Part shown: positions 1 to 7,848 of the stretch, piece after piece
Position numbering within the stretch: position 1 is the stretch's first letter
Layout: every line of letters begins with the position of its first letter
Origin: CAYLRU01 sp964386565
Lineage (GTDB): Bacteria > Desulfobacterota > Desulfobacteria > Desulfobacterales > UBA5616
DNA: 64,000 nucleotides
Direction of reading: 5' to 3'
NCBI GenBank assembly: GCA_964386565.1
Contig: CAYLRU010000012.1
Span: 3,229-67,228 of the forward strand
Notes under the pieces: model-generated
What the model saw: the letters and a program-made list of their open reading frames with translations, nothing else
Database searches by the model: none
What the model was told of the DNA's origin: nothing
Position numbers and translations under genes: made by a program

Positions 1-2
1 AG

Positions 3-1790
3 ATCAGCCGGTTTAATGATAAGCAAAAAAACGCCGATCTTTACAAACACCTGGCAAAGCTGGAGGTGGGATTTTTTGAATTCGGAACATTTGATTTTGA
101 CCTGGAAAAACTGGCTTTGCGACTGGATGATGTTAAGGTAAACACCCCGACGCCCGGGTCTTCGTGTTCGGATCTGGAGCAATTCATCAACAGCTTTCCC
201 GATCGTTCCCTGGCAGAAGACCTGTTTACCGTATTTGAACATGGTCGTATCAAAGACCTCATTGCCGTTCGTTACCCGGGCCTTATCCGTAGAGTATTAC
301 CCGAATTCCAGGCAGAGGCTGTTCGTATCTCGGCCCGTACAGGAAAACCCGGCCTGTTGCAGTCCCTCTACCAGCGCATCGGGCTTGGCATGGACGTTGT
401 GGAAACGGCGGGCAAGGCCTGCGGTTACTCAGACCTTATCCGCAAGATAACATATCTTTACCAGGAGAAAATGGCTGAAAATCCGGTTGTGGAAACAAGT
501 GCCGAACTGGTTTTTTTAAGTTATCCGGGCATTGAAAAACAGATCACCCTGTCTTTGTCGGAAAATGATCGGTCCCTGAAGACCCCGTATAACCGTAAAA
601 TAAATCCGACATTGTACTTTTCATCACTTTTGGCCATGGACCGGACAGCCCTGTTGATCAAGACGAAGCTCATGGAAAAAGGCGTGCGGGTATACCGGTC
701 CGACGTCCGAAAGCGTCTTCTGGACAATAACGGCACCGTCACCATGTCCGACATCAAGGAGATTGCAATCTGCCGGGCCGACCCGGACCCTGTGGGAAAT
801 CAAGGTTCTGCGCAAAAAATCGATCTGTCGGATGTGGATTTGACCGGCATCTTGGCGGATTCAGGCATTGCACCAAACCCCGAGGCAAACACTTCCGGCC
901 CCGGCTTTTTCTATAAGGAATGGGACAGTCGGTTGGGGGATTATCTGTACCGTCACACCCGTGTCAGCGATCAACGGATTACGGAAAGCAACAGCGGTTT
1001 TTATCAGAAAACCCTCGACCGATACCGCGGCCTGATCGAGCAGATTCGATACGCCTTTGAATTGCTCAAGCCCGAGGGGCTCACCATTTTAAGACAATGG
1101 GTGGAAGGAGACGAGTTCGATTACCGGGCCCTGCTTGATTTTGCCATTGACAAAAAAGCGGGTATCATGCCCTCGGACAGGCTGTACATCAAGCGTATCA
1201 AGCAACAGCGGGATGTGGCCGTGCTGCTGCTTGTCGACCTGTCACGGTCAACATCAAATACCGTGGTGGATTCGGAAAATATGGTTATGGATGTGGAGAA
1301 AGAGGCCATCGTGCTGTTTTGCGAAGCCCTTGAAGTGGTGGGAGATCGCTATGCGGTTGCCGGTTTTTCCGGAACCGGTCGCCTGGGTGTGGATTATTTC
1401 AGGATCAAGGATTTTGATGATACCCTGGACGGCCGAACCCGGAAACGGATCAATGCCATGGCGTCCCAGCGCAGCACCCGGATGGGAGCCGCCATCCGGC
1501 ATGCAGCGTCTCAACTGGAAAACATTTCAGCCGGTGTAAAACTGCTGATCATTATCAGTGACGGGTTTCCCAATGATGTGGACTATAAAAAAGATTATGC
1601 CCTGGAGGATACCCGGAAGGCCGTTTCCGAGGCAAGATCGAAAAATATCCATACCCACGGTCTCACCGTTAACATCGCTGGAGATCCAAAGCTGGATGAC
1701 CTGTATGGGAACGTTCACCACAACGTAATTTCCGATGTGCGGGAACTCCCCGGCAAACTGCCCCGGATTTACAGTACCCTGACGCGATAG
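3..1790 (+). CDS. NorD/CoxE-like VWA-domain protein (5' end outside window)
   Basis: The reading frame is open back to the first bases of the window, so the gene starts upstream; a GTG at 66 is only the first start-like codon seen. The C-terminal third is a von Willebrand factor A domain: a hydrophobic strand followed by the MIDAS motif DLSRS (DxSxS, codons near 1240), and further on a strand ending in SDGFPND, the usual second metal-site loop. The long N-terminal part has no motif I recognise. Family knowledge: NorD/CoxE-type VWA proteins work with MoxR/NorQ AAA+ ATPases to activate or load metal enzymes in the cytoplasm. The partner ATPase would lie upstream and is not visible. The NorD assignment is by architecture only; the true substrate enzyme is unknown. 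Confidence 0.75.
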   Translation: MSRFNDKQKNADLYKHLAKLEVGFFEFGTFDFDLEKLALRLDDVKVNTPTPGSSCSDLEQFINSFPDRSLAEDLFTVFEHGRIKDLIAVRYPGLIRRVLPEFQAEAVRISARTGKPGLLQSLYQRIGLGMDVVETAGKACGYSDLIRKITYLYQEKMAENPVVETSAELVFLSYPGIEKQITLSLSENDRSLKTPYNRKINPTLYFSSLLAMDRTALLIKTKLMEKGVRVYRSDVRKRLLDNNGTVTMSDIKEIAICRADPDPVGNQGSAQKIDLSDVDLTGILADSGIAPNPEANTSGPGFFYKEWDSRLGDYLYRHTRVSDQRITESNSGFYQKTLDRYRGLIEQIRYAFELLKPEGLTILRQWVEGDEFDYRALLDFAIDKKAGIMPSDRLYIKRIKQQRDVAVLLLVDLSRSTSNTVVDSENMVMDVEKEAIVLFCEALEVVGDRYAVAGFSGTGRLGVDYFRIKDFDDTLDGRTRKRINAMASQRSTRMGAAIRHAASQLENISAGVKLLIIISDGFPNDVDYKKDYALEDTRKAVSEARSKNIHTHGLTVNIAGDPKLDDLYGNVHHNVISDVRELPGKLPRIYSTLTR

Positions 1791-1957
1791 TGATTTTTCT
1801 TTTGGGCAATTTTTAACCAGTTGTTTTTAAGCTTGATTTTATTTTATGAGTTTGATAGCGCATACTTTTCTGTTTTCCATCAAAAGTTGGAAACGTATGC
1901 ATGGTTTTCAGATATTTTTTAATGTAAATTTCAAAATAATTAAAGGAGGTTTTTAGT

Positions 1958-2866
1958 ATGGGAGAGGTAAGATTTGACGGAAAAGTGGCCATCGTAACCG
2001 GTGCAGGCGGCGGGTTGGGCCGTTCACATGCATTGACCTTGGCGTCCAGGGGTGCCAAGGTCGTGGTGAACGACCTTGGCGGAACCATGGACGGAACCGG
2101 TGCAGGCAGTGCCATGGCCGATAAGGTCGTGGACGAAATCAAGGCTGCCGGCGGCGAGGCAGTGGCCAATTATGACGGTGTGGATACGGTTGAAGGCGGA
2201 AAAAACATTGTTAAAACCGCTGTTGACGCTTTTGGTAAGGTTGACATTTTAATCAACAATGCCGGTATATTAAGGGACAAATCCTTTATGAAAATGGACG
2301 AAGAGGGATGGGACAAAGTCATCGCCGTTCATTTGAAAGGTGCCTATTGCGTCACCCATGCAGCCTTTCCGATAATGCGGGAAAATGCCTACGGCCGTAT
2401 TGTTATGACTTCTTCCGCCGCCGGCCTGTTCGGTAATTTCGGCCAGACCAACTATGGTGCGGCAAAAGCCGCCCTGATTGGCTTTATGAACGTTCTCAAG
2501 CTGGAAGGCGCCAAATACAATATCAAGGTCAACACCATCGCCCCTATCGCTGCTTCACGGATGACCGAATCCCTGATGCCGCCGGAGATTCTGGACAAAC
2601 TGAAACCGGAATTCGTCAGTCCGCTGGTGGCCTATCTATGCTCGGAAGACTGCCAGGAGACAGGCGGGATTTACTCGGTGGGCGGCGGTCATTTTGCCCG
2701 AATCGCGATCATGGAAGGCCCCGGGTATCAGCAACCCGTGACGGAACCCATCACTGTCGATGATATCAAAAACAATTTCGAGAAAATCAACAGCCTCGAA
2801 AATGTGAAATATCATGCCAATCTGTCGGAAGAAAACGCAGCTATTATGGCCAATATCATGAAATAG
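1958..2866 (+). CDS. SDR-family (3R)-hydroxyacyl-CoA dehydrogenase-like protein
   Basis: 302-residue short-chain dehydrogenase/reductase. The Rossmann motif TGAGGGLG lies near residue 15, followed by NDLGG, the structural NNAG motif near residue 100, and the catalytic Ser plus YxxxK (S-S-A-A-G then NYGAAKAA, about residues 150-170). The N-terminal segment and the VNDLGG loop resemble the dehydrogenase domain of peroxisomal multifunctional enzyme type 2 (HSD17B4), so an NAD-dependent 3-hydroxyacyl-CoA or related alcohol substrate is likely. About 60 extra C-terminal residues extend past the usual 245-residue SDR core. A strong Shine-Dalgarno (AAAGGAGG, about 1943-1950) fixes the ATG. Monocistronic, closed by the terminator at 2894-2929. 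The exact substrate is not determinable. Confidence 0.85.
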   Translation: MGEVRFDGKVAIVTGAGGGLGRSHALTLASRGAKVVVNDLGGTMDGTGAGSAMADKVVDEIKAAGGEAVANYDGVDTVEGGKNIVKTAVDAFGKVDILINNAGILRDKSFMKMDEEGWDKVIAVHLKGAYCVTHAAFPIMRENAYGRIVMTSSAAGLFGNFGQTNYGAAKAALIGFMNVLKLEGAKYNIKVNTIAPIAASRMTESLMPPEILDKLKPEFVSPLVAYLCSEDCQETGGIYSVGGGHFARIAIMEGPGYQQPVTEPITVDDIKNNFEKINSLENVKYHANLSEENAAIMANIMK

Positions 2867-2893
2867 GGTTTTCTTTAACAATATGGCGCAATA

Positions 2894-2929
2894 AAAAAAG
2901 GCGTCCGATTTCAAAAGGACGCCTTTTTT
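2894..2929 (+). terminator. Rho-independent terminator after SDR gene
   Basis: Perfect stem AAAAAAGGCGTCC / GGACGCCTTTTTT around a 10-nt loop, with A and T tracts on both sides. It lies between the SDR gene and the convergent gene at 2959-3483 and could therefore work in both directions. Confidence 0.9.
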
Positions 2930-2958
2930 ACGTCGATGTTACCGCCCCGGTAAAATCC

Positions 2959-3483
2959 TTAAATTTTTTCCCGGATCAGTCCTTTAAGATCGTTGGTGGA
3001 CGATTCAAACCGTTGCCTGACCGATGTGACGGTTTGAATCGCCTTTTCATACGTCAGAAAAATATCCCTTGTCGTGACAAGTTCGTCGTTTTTGGTTTTC
3101 ACCAGATCCAGCCGAATGTCGATCAGCTTCAGGGAATCCTGCATCATCCGAATCCGGTATGATAAATAATTACGCGTCACAGCATCTTTTTGGTTTAGCA
3201 GGGACATTAATTCCCAGATCTGGCGTTCATATTTGCAGATCGTCTGCACCACCCAGAGGTTGTCAATCAACGGGTTAATATTATTCAGTTGTCCTTGCTT
3301 ACGCGTTTTACTCAGGGTGATAACCTCATTGATCAGGGCAGTGAGATCGTTTTCGGATTGGACGATTCGGGTCAGCACGGTTGTCACCATCGGTGCGACA
3401 TCCGGTAATTGTTCTTTCGAATATCCGGTTTGGGGAAACAGGACGATAAAACCGATCAGGGCAGAAAATAGGGTGTTTTTCAT
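2959..3483 (-). CDS. Secreted hypothetical protein with helical core
   Basis: I chose the ATG at 3481-3483 (reverse strand) because it is preceded by an AAAGGA-type ribosome site and begins a clear Sec signal peptide: MKN, then a hydrophobic stretch ending in GYS. The mature part (about 150 residues) is rich in Leu, Ile, Asp, Arg and Lys and looks largely helical, with no cysteine pattern or catalytic motif I recognise. Convergent with the SDR gene and separated from it by a bidirectional terminator. Probably a periplasmic protein of unknown function. Confidence 0.7.
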   Translation of the reverse strand: MKNTLFSALIGFIVLFPQTGYSKEQLPDVAPMVTTVLTRIVQSENDLTALINEVITLSKTRKQGQLNNINPLIDNLWVVQTICKYERQIWELMSLLNQKDAVTRNYLSYRIRMMQDSLKLIDIRLDLVKTKNDELVTTRDIFLTYEKAIQTVTSVRQRFESSTNDLKGLIREKI

Positions 3484-3689
3484 TTTTCCGGTCCTTTCGT
3501 GTGGCCTTGCTATTTTCAGGATTTTTGGTATGAGTCGTAACACCGGTACGGAAATCGAAACAAATGACGGTTTTGTTTATAACAGAAAAACAACAGCCAG
3601 GACAAGGCGATTGTTGGCAGGGGTTTTGGGGACCAGCAGCAGACCGCCCCATTCCCGGCCCGATGGAGATTTAAATCCGGTCATAAAAA

Positions 3690-4235
3690 ATGACGTTTTA
3701 TAAAAAACAAACCATGCAGGAACCTTTTTATGACCTCATTCCATGGAATTCCGAAATTTTATGGCAAGAGGTCAATTCGTGCATGGCCCACACAATTCGC
3801 CTTCACCGACGAAATTTACACGATGCCGTTAACATGGCCAGAAACATTTTTGCCGATCTGCAATCGACGTTTCCATTGATGGATGAACTTTGCGCCCGAA
3901 CCTGCCCCAAATGTCCGGAACCCTGCTGCCAGGTGGCAAAACTGTGGTTTGACTTCAGGGATCTGATATTTTTGCACTTAAATGAAATCCATATTCCCGA
4001 TTCCCAGCCCCTGGCACATTACGACGACACCTGCCGCTACCTGGGTCCCAGGGGATGTGTGCTTCCACGTCAGAGCCGTCCCTGGATCTGCACCTATTAT
4101 CTCTGCGCTGTCCAGACGGCCCGCCTGAGAAAAAAAAGCCGCGTACAGCTCAGGGAGCTGGACCGCCTTCTGGAAAAGATAAAAAGAAATCGAAAGAAAC
4201 TGGAAGATGAATATATCCGGCGGATCTATCCTTAG
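3690..4235 (+). CDS. YkgJ-like cysteine-cluster protein
   Basis: 181-residue protein with a cysteine cluster of the YkgJ/zinc-iron chelating type: CARTCPKCPEPCC near residue 70, then CRYLGPRGC and CTYYLC downstream. The spacing suggests a bound metal or Fe-S cluster. The C-terminus is a highly basic helix (several KK/RK pairs). The start is uncertain: ATG at 3690 gives the longest frame, but an in-frame ATG at 3714 is possible; neither has a strong Shine-Dalgarno. Repeat copy A begins four bases after the stop. Function unknown; the family is annotated by metal-binding motif only. Confidence 0.75.
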   Translation: MTFYKKQTMQEPFYDLIPWNSEILWQEVNSCMAHTIRLHRRNLHDAVNMARNIFADLQSTFPLMDELCARTCPKCPEPCCQVAKLWFDFRDLIFLHLNEIHIPDSQPLAHYDDTCRYLGPRGCVLPRQSRPWICTYYLCAVQTARLRKKSRVQLRELDRLLEKIKRNRKKLEDEYIRRIYP

Positions 4236-4238
4236 ATT

Positions 4239-4345
4239 GTGTCCATCCGGAAACGGTATCTTTTGTCCGGAGTTGCGTTTTTGCTCTTTTGAAATCCTCA
4301 AAATCACGCTGTTCCCGTGGTTTCAAAATCGCTCATGCCTTGCTC
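4239..4345 (-). repeat. Dispersed MITE-like repeat, copy A (reverse orientation, one degenerate end)
   Basis: Aligned with the reverse complement of copy B (17053-17193). Conserved blocks are the terminal GTGTYCATCCGGAARCGGYA, then ATCTTTTGTCC, CTCTTTTGAAATCCTC (about 4284-4299) and GTTTCAAAATYGCTC ending near 4334. Beyond that the similarity fades, so the second terminal inverted repeat is lost or diverged. It sits immediately behind the stop of the cysteine-cluster gene. Confidence 0.65.
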
Positions 4346-4500
4346 TGGGTGGATACCGGGTTGCTTGAGCTATAGAAGGTATGCCCAAGGAAAGAGGGGG
4401 ATACAAACAGTTCTAAAAATACCCGTTTAACGAAAATCGTGGGAAGGCCTCAAAACCGGCTGAACGGGTTAAACGGAATTCAGATGGACAGTTCCGTCGG

Positions 4501-4800
4501 CTATCTGGGAATCAGCACTTTTTCAAGGCTTCTCACCTTCAGCGGTCTTACCGGTTTGCATTCAAAAAATCCCGGCCTGTAGACCACGCCGTCGAAAATA
4601 TCCTCTTGTGGAACACCCGGCACAACCAAGCTCACTGTGCATAACACTTCGGCGATATTTTCAGGCAAGTTCCGGATAGGCTGTTCCGCCAACTGGGTGT
4701 TCACCTCGGCCATCATATGCTCCGTACAGGGGCCGTAAACCTCGCTAACATACTGGGCTTTGGGATCTGCGACACACACCCATACATATGTCTTTTTCAT
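4501..4800 (-). CDS. Small hypothetical protein
   Basis: 99 residues from the ATG at 4798-4800, which has an excellent CAAGGAGG ribosome site; in-frame codons further upstream lack one. Begins MKKTYVWVCVAD. There is no signal peptide or membrane segment; it contains two cysteines and several short beta-prone stretches. I do not recognise the family. No adjacent gene is close enough on the same strand to be co-transcribed, so nothing can be inferred from context. Confidence 0.65.
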   Translation of the reverse strand: MKKTYVWVCVADPKAQYVSEVYGPCTEHMMAEVNTQLAEQPIRNLPENIAEVLCTVSLVVPGVPQEDIFDGVVYRPGFFECKPVRPLKVRSLEKVLIPR

Positions 4801-4869
4801 CTTGCCTCCTTGATTCAATTGGAAATTCATAACACCAACAGGTTCCCGAAACGATGCATTGTGAGTCAT

Positions 4870-5376
4870 AATGGAAAGATGAATTTAAAATGATATGTGG
4901 TCACAAAAGACGATAAGAACCATAATCTATTTTTTTTAATAAATCAACCCCTATTTATGGGTAGTAAAATAACTATTATTGAAACATATTTGATTGTAAC
5001 TTTCTCCTGTCAGGTTGAATTTTTATTTATTACAATAGGTTAAAAATATAATCCATAATGGATTTTTTCTGATCCAGATCATGCCGCATTGTTTCAGTCG
5101 AAGATACCAAGAAAGGGCGGCCCCGCTGCCTGGCGGAATGCCATAAGGATCCCAATTTTTTACAGTCTGGTCCTCCCGTCAACAGGGATAAATTAATACC
5201 TCAACCCGGATTCAACAATTTTCATAAAATCCGTTCAATGAACCTGGTCCGAGGTTTGGAAACCGCTTTGCATAATTTTTTTTAAGAACGTGTCCCGTTG
5301 AAAAAAACAGAAGGAAAGTCATTCACCTTAACACTTAAAATGTCATGGATTCAGCTTTTTTCAAATGCATGGGTGC
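4870..5376. other. A+T-rich intergenic stretch
   Basis: About 500 bases between the small minus-strand gene and the phe leader. I see no convincing open frame. It is A+T rich with short imperfect hairpins (for example ATCCA-TAA-TGGAT followed by six T near 5055-5072) and no repeat shared with the rest of the window. Confidence 0.5.
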
Positions 5377-5405
5377 TTGACAGGAACAAAATTTTTTAGT
5401 AAAGC
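5377..5405 (+). promoter_or_regulatory. Putative sigma70 promoter of the phe leader transcript
   Basis: Perfect -35 hexamer TTGACA at 5377-5382. With a 17-nt spacer the -10 position is TAAAGC (5400-5405), which is weak. The placement just upstream of the leader peptide fits an attenuated operon; the -10 is the doubtful part. Confidence 0.5.
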
Positions 5406-5414
5406 GTATTTGTC

Positions 5415-5507
5415 ATGAAAAATTGTTTATCGATGAATATCCAGGCTTATTTTTTTGGGTTTTTTGGTTTTTTTACCAAGACCTGGGGCCTGGGATGCGT
5501 CGATTAA
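5415..5507 (+). CDS. Phenylalanine-rich leader peptide (pheL-like)
   Basis: A 30-codon reading frame that reads M-K-N-C-L-S-M-N-I-Q-A followed by Y-F-F-G-F-F-G-F-F, then T-K-T-W-G-L-G-C-V-D and TAA. Six phenylalanine codons, all TTT, and one tyrosine codon fall within nine codons. It precedes a terminator and genes for aromatic amino acid synthesis, including prephenate dehydratase, as expected of a transcription-attenuation leader whose translation senses charged tRNA-Phe. The Shine-Dalgarno is weak (TAAAG); initiation at the second ATG (5433) would keep the Phe run. It is not expected to have a function as a peptide. Confidence 0.85.
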   Translation: MKNCLSMNIQAYFFGFFGFFTKTWGLGCVD

Positions 5508-5559
5508 CCCAATAAACCATCTCAAAGGGCCGCAGGTCAAAACCGGCGGCCCTTTTTTT
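5441..5559 (+). promoter_or_regulatory. Phe attenuator: alternative hairpins and terminator
   Basis: Three pairings can be read by eye. Segment 1 CCAGGC (5441-5446) pairs with GCCTGG (5488-5493). Segment 2 GACCTGGGGCC (5480-5490) pairs with segment 3 GGCCGCAGGTC (5528-5538), 10 of 11 positions, as an antiterminator. Segment 3 also pairs with segment 4 to form the terminator: GGGCCGC-A-GGT / ACC-G-GCGGCCC (5527-5552), loop CAAA, followed by seven T. The last two are mutually exclusive. A ribosome stalled on the Phe codons (5451-5475) would cover segment 1 and free segment 2 for antitermination; a ribosome reaching the stop at 5505 would block segment 2 and allow termination. This is the classical attenuation geometry. 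Confidence 0.87.
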
Positions 5560-5618
5560 ATATCTCAATAAGGTCTGCCGACAACACCTGCCGGGTCCGG
5601 AATAAAAAAGGAGGCCTT

Positions 5619-6413
5619 ATGCAACTGGGAAAATCGATCAGACTGGAAAGAATCTTCAATCGCAACACCCACAGGACCATCATCGTACCCCTGGATCACG
5701 GCGTTTCCGTGGGACCGATTTTCGGCCTGGTGGACCTGCGGAACACCGTGAATAAAGTGGCCGAGGGCGGGGCCAATGCCGTTTTGATGCATAAGGGGAT
5801 TCCCCGCCGGTCTCACCGGGGAAGCGGTCGGGATATCGGACTGATCATTCACCTGTCGGCCAGCAGCAACCTTTCCCCCTTTCCCAATGCCAAAACCCTG
5901 GTGGGCAGCGTGGAAGACGCCCTTCGTATCGGAGCGGACGCGGTTTCCGTTCATCTTAATCTCGGCGATGAAACCGAACGGTATATGTTAAGCGAACTGG
6001 GCCGCATTTCCACCAGTGCCGATAACTGGGGAATGCCCCTGCTGGCCATGGTGTATGCCCGGGGCTCGAAAGTCAAAAGCGAATATGATCCGGAGGTCGT
6101 CAAGCACTGCGCCCGCCTGGCGGAAGAACTCGGCGCTGATGTGGTCAAGGTTCCTTACACCGGCAGTATCGAATCATTTAAAGAGGTTGTGGACGGCTGT
6201 GATATTCCCGTGGTCATTGCCGGTGGTCCCAAAATGGATAACACAAAGGATATTCTGCAAATGGCCCATGGCGCCATACAGGCAGGCGCTGCTGGTTTAT
6301 CCGTGGGACGAAACATTTTCCAGGCGGACAATCCTACGGCGCTGGTCAGGGCCCTTCACGGTATTGTACACGAAAACTGGCGTGTTGATCAGGCGGAAGC
6401 TGCGCTGGCTTAA
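5619..6413 (+). CDS. 2-amino-3,7-dideoxy-D-threo-hept-6-ulosonate (ADTH) synthase
   Basis: 264-residue DhnA/class I aldolase-family TIM barrel. Family hallmarks resemble archaeal ADTH synthase (the MJ0400 type): RLERIFNR at the N-terminus, the PLDHGVS motif carrying the catalytic Asp, NTVNKVAEGGA, and the Schiff-base lysine in VVKVPYTG near residue 175. In that pathway the enzyme condenses L-aspartate semialdehyde with a 6-deoxy-5-ketofructose phosphate as the first step of the DAHP-independent route to 3-dehydroquinate. An ordinary fructose-bisphosphate aldolase is the alternative, but the Phe attenuator in front and pheA behind favour the aromatic role. The AAAAAGGAGG ribosome site at about 5607 fixes the ATG. 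Confidence 0.88.
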   Translation: MQLGKSIRLERIFNRNTHRTIIVPLDHGVSVGPIFGLVDLRNTVNKVAEGGANAVLMHKGIPRRSHRGSGRDIGLIIHLSASSNLSPFPNAKTLVGSVEDALRIGADAVSVHLNLGDETERYMLSELGRISTSADNWGMPLLAMVYARGSKVKSEYDPEVVKHCARLAEELGADVVKVPYTGSIESFKEVVDGCDIPVVIAGGPKMDNTKDILQMAHGAIQAGAAGLSVGRNIFQADNPTALVRALHGIVHENWRVDQAEAALA

Positions 6414-6443
6414 AATAATCCATATTCATAACATACAGGTTTG

Positions 6444-7577
6444 ATGGAACAAATGAATAAACAAAACGTAAATAATGAAACAAAAAAGGATGTTGAGCAA
6501 CAGCTCTCAAACATCAGGGCCCGGATCGATGAAACAGACCGGCAGATTCTTTTTTACTTAAATCAACGTGCAAAATTATGCAAAGAAGTGGGGAAAATCA
6601 AGTCGGACGCCAAAGACGTCGTTTTCAAGCCGTCACGGGAAAAAGAAATTCAGCAGCGGCTGATCCGGGAAAATCCAGGCCCCCTTCCCGAAGACCATCT
6701 GCTTACCATTTATCGGGAAATCCTCTCGTCGTCCCGGAGGCTTCAACGTCCCCAGGAGATTGTCTACCTGGGACCGGAAGGCACGTTTTCCTATCTGGCA
6801 GGTGTGGAATACCTGGGCCACAGTGCATATTTCCGTCCCTGTAAAAACCTTACCGAAGTATTTCATGCCGTGGCTGTCAAGGATGCTGAACTCGGCATCA
6901 TTCCCCTTGAGAATTCCCTCCAGGGAACCGTCGGTCAAAGCCTTGATTTGTTTCTGAAATATCCGGTTTATGTCCAGGCGGAAATTTTTTGTAAAATCAG
7001 TCATTCACTGTTGAGCGACGAAACGGCATTGTCTTCCGTCAAGACGGTCTATTCCCATCCCCAGGCCCTGGAACAATGTGCCGGATGGTTAAGGACCCAC
7101 CTGCCCGACAGCCAGGTGGTGCCCATGGAGAGCACTGCGGCGGCGGCCAAGACGGTGGCCGGAAATCCGCATAGTGCCGCCATCGGTCATACCAAGTTGA
7201 GCGAAATGTTGGGGTTAAACGTGCTCTCCCGGAACATCGAAGACCTGCCGGACAACTGGACCCGGTTCATGATCATCGGACCCACCATGCAAACAGGGAA
7301 TAACCATGACAAGACATCCCTGCTGTTTACTCTTCCGGATAAATCCGGCGCCCTGGTCAGCGTCTTAGCCCTCCTGGCGCAGGAACATATCAATATGAAA
7401 AAGCTGGAATCCAGGCCGTTGCGGACGGAAAAATGGCAGTATGTCTTTTTCACGGATGTTGAGTGCGATTTAACCCGGGACAAATACGCATTGTTGAGAA
7501 AGGAACTGGCCAACAACTGCCACAGCCTTCGTATTCTGGGCAGCTACCCGTCTGGGCCCTACCTGGACGGGCTCTGA
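6444..7577 (+). CDS. pheA: PheA, chorismate mutase/prephenate dehydratase
   Basis: About 377 residues with three domains in order: an AroQ-type chorismate mutase (residues about 20-105, with RARIDETDRQI and the lysine-rich helix KLCKEVGKIK), a prephenate dehydratase domain opening with YLGPEGTFSYLA and carrying the catalytic TRF motif (NWTRFMIIG), and a C-terminal ACT domain (about 295-370) with GALVSVL and ESRP, which in PheA binds phenylalanine for feedback inhibition. Converts chorismate to phenylpyruvate. It follows ADTH synthase after 30 bases, so it shares the attenuated transcript. The start is ambiguous between TTG 6441, ATG 6444 and ATG 6453; I took the ATG nearest the ACAGG site. 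Confidence 0.95.
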   Translation: MEQMNKQNVNNETKKDVEQQLSNIRARIDETDRQILFYLNQRAKLCKEVGKIKSDAKDVVFKPSREKEIQQRLIRENPGPLPEDHLLTIYREILSSSRRLQRPQEIVYLGPEGTFSYLAGVEYLGHSAYFRPCKNLTEVFHAVAVKDAELGIIPLENSLQGTVGQSLDLFLKYPVYVQAEIFCKISHSLLSDETALSSVKTVYSHPQALEQCAGWLRTHLPDSQVVPMESTAAAAKTVAGNPHSAAIGHTKLSEMLGLNVLSRNIEDLPDNWTRFMIIGPTMQTGNNHDKTSLLFTLPDKSGALVSVLALLAQEHINMKKLESRPLRTEKWQYVFFTDVECDLTRDKYALLRKELANNCHSLRILGSYPSGPYLDGL

Positions 7578-7848
7578 TTTCTATCCAACTGAAATTTAAA
7601 CGTTTTTTAAAAGCAATCCCGGCGTCATGACACCGGAATTGCTTTTAAAGGGCAAATATCCGCTTGCAATGGAAAAAGTATTGATATGATTCATATTATA
7701 ATGATATGAAAACTTCAGCATCAGCGAATTGAACCCCCAACAGGAGGCGCATTTCCCGTTTCCCCCGATAAGACCGGGGGGGACCAACTGATCGTTTTTT
7801 TCGGCGTTCTTAGCGTCTTGAGCGAGCAAAATGTAAAAATCCAATGTG

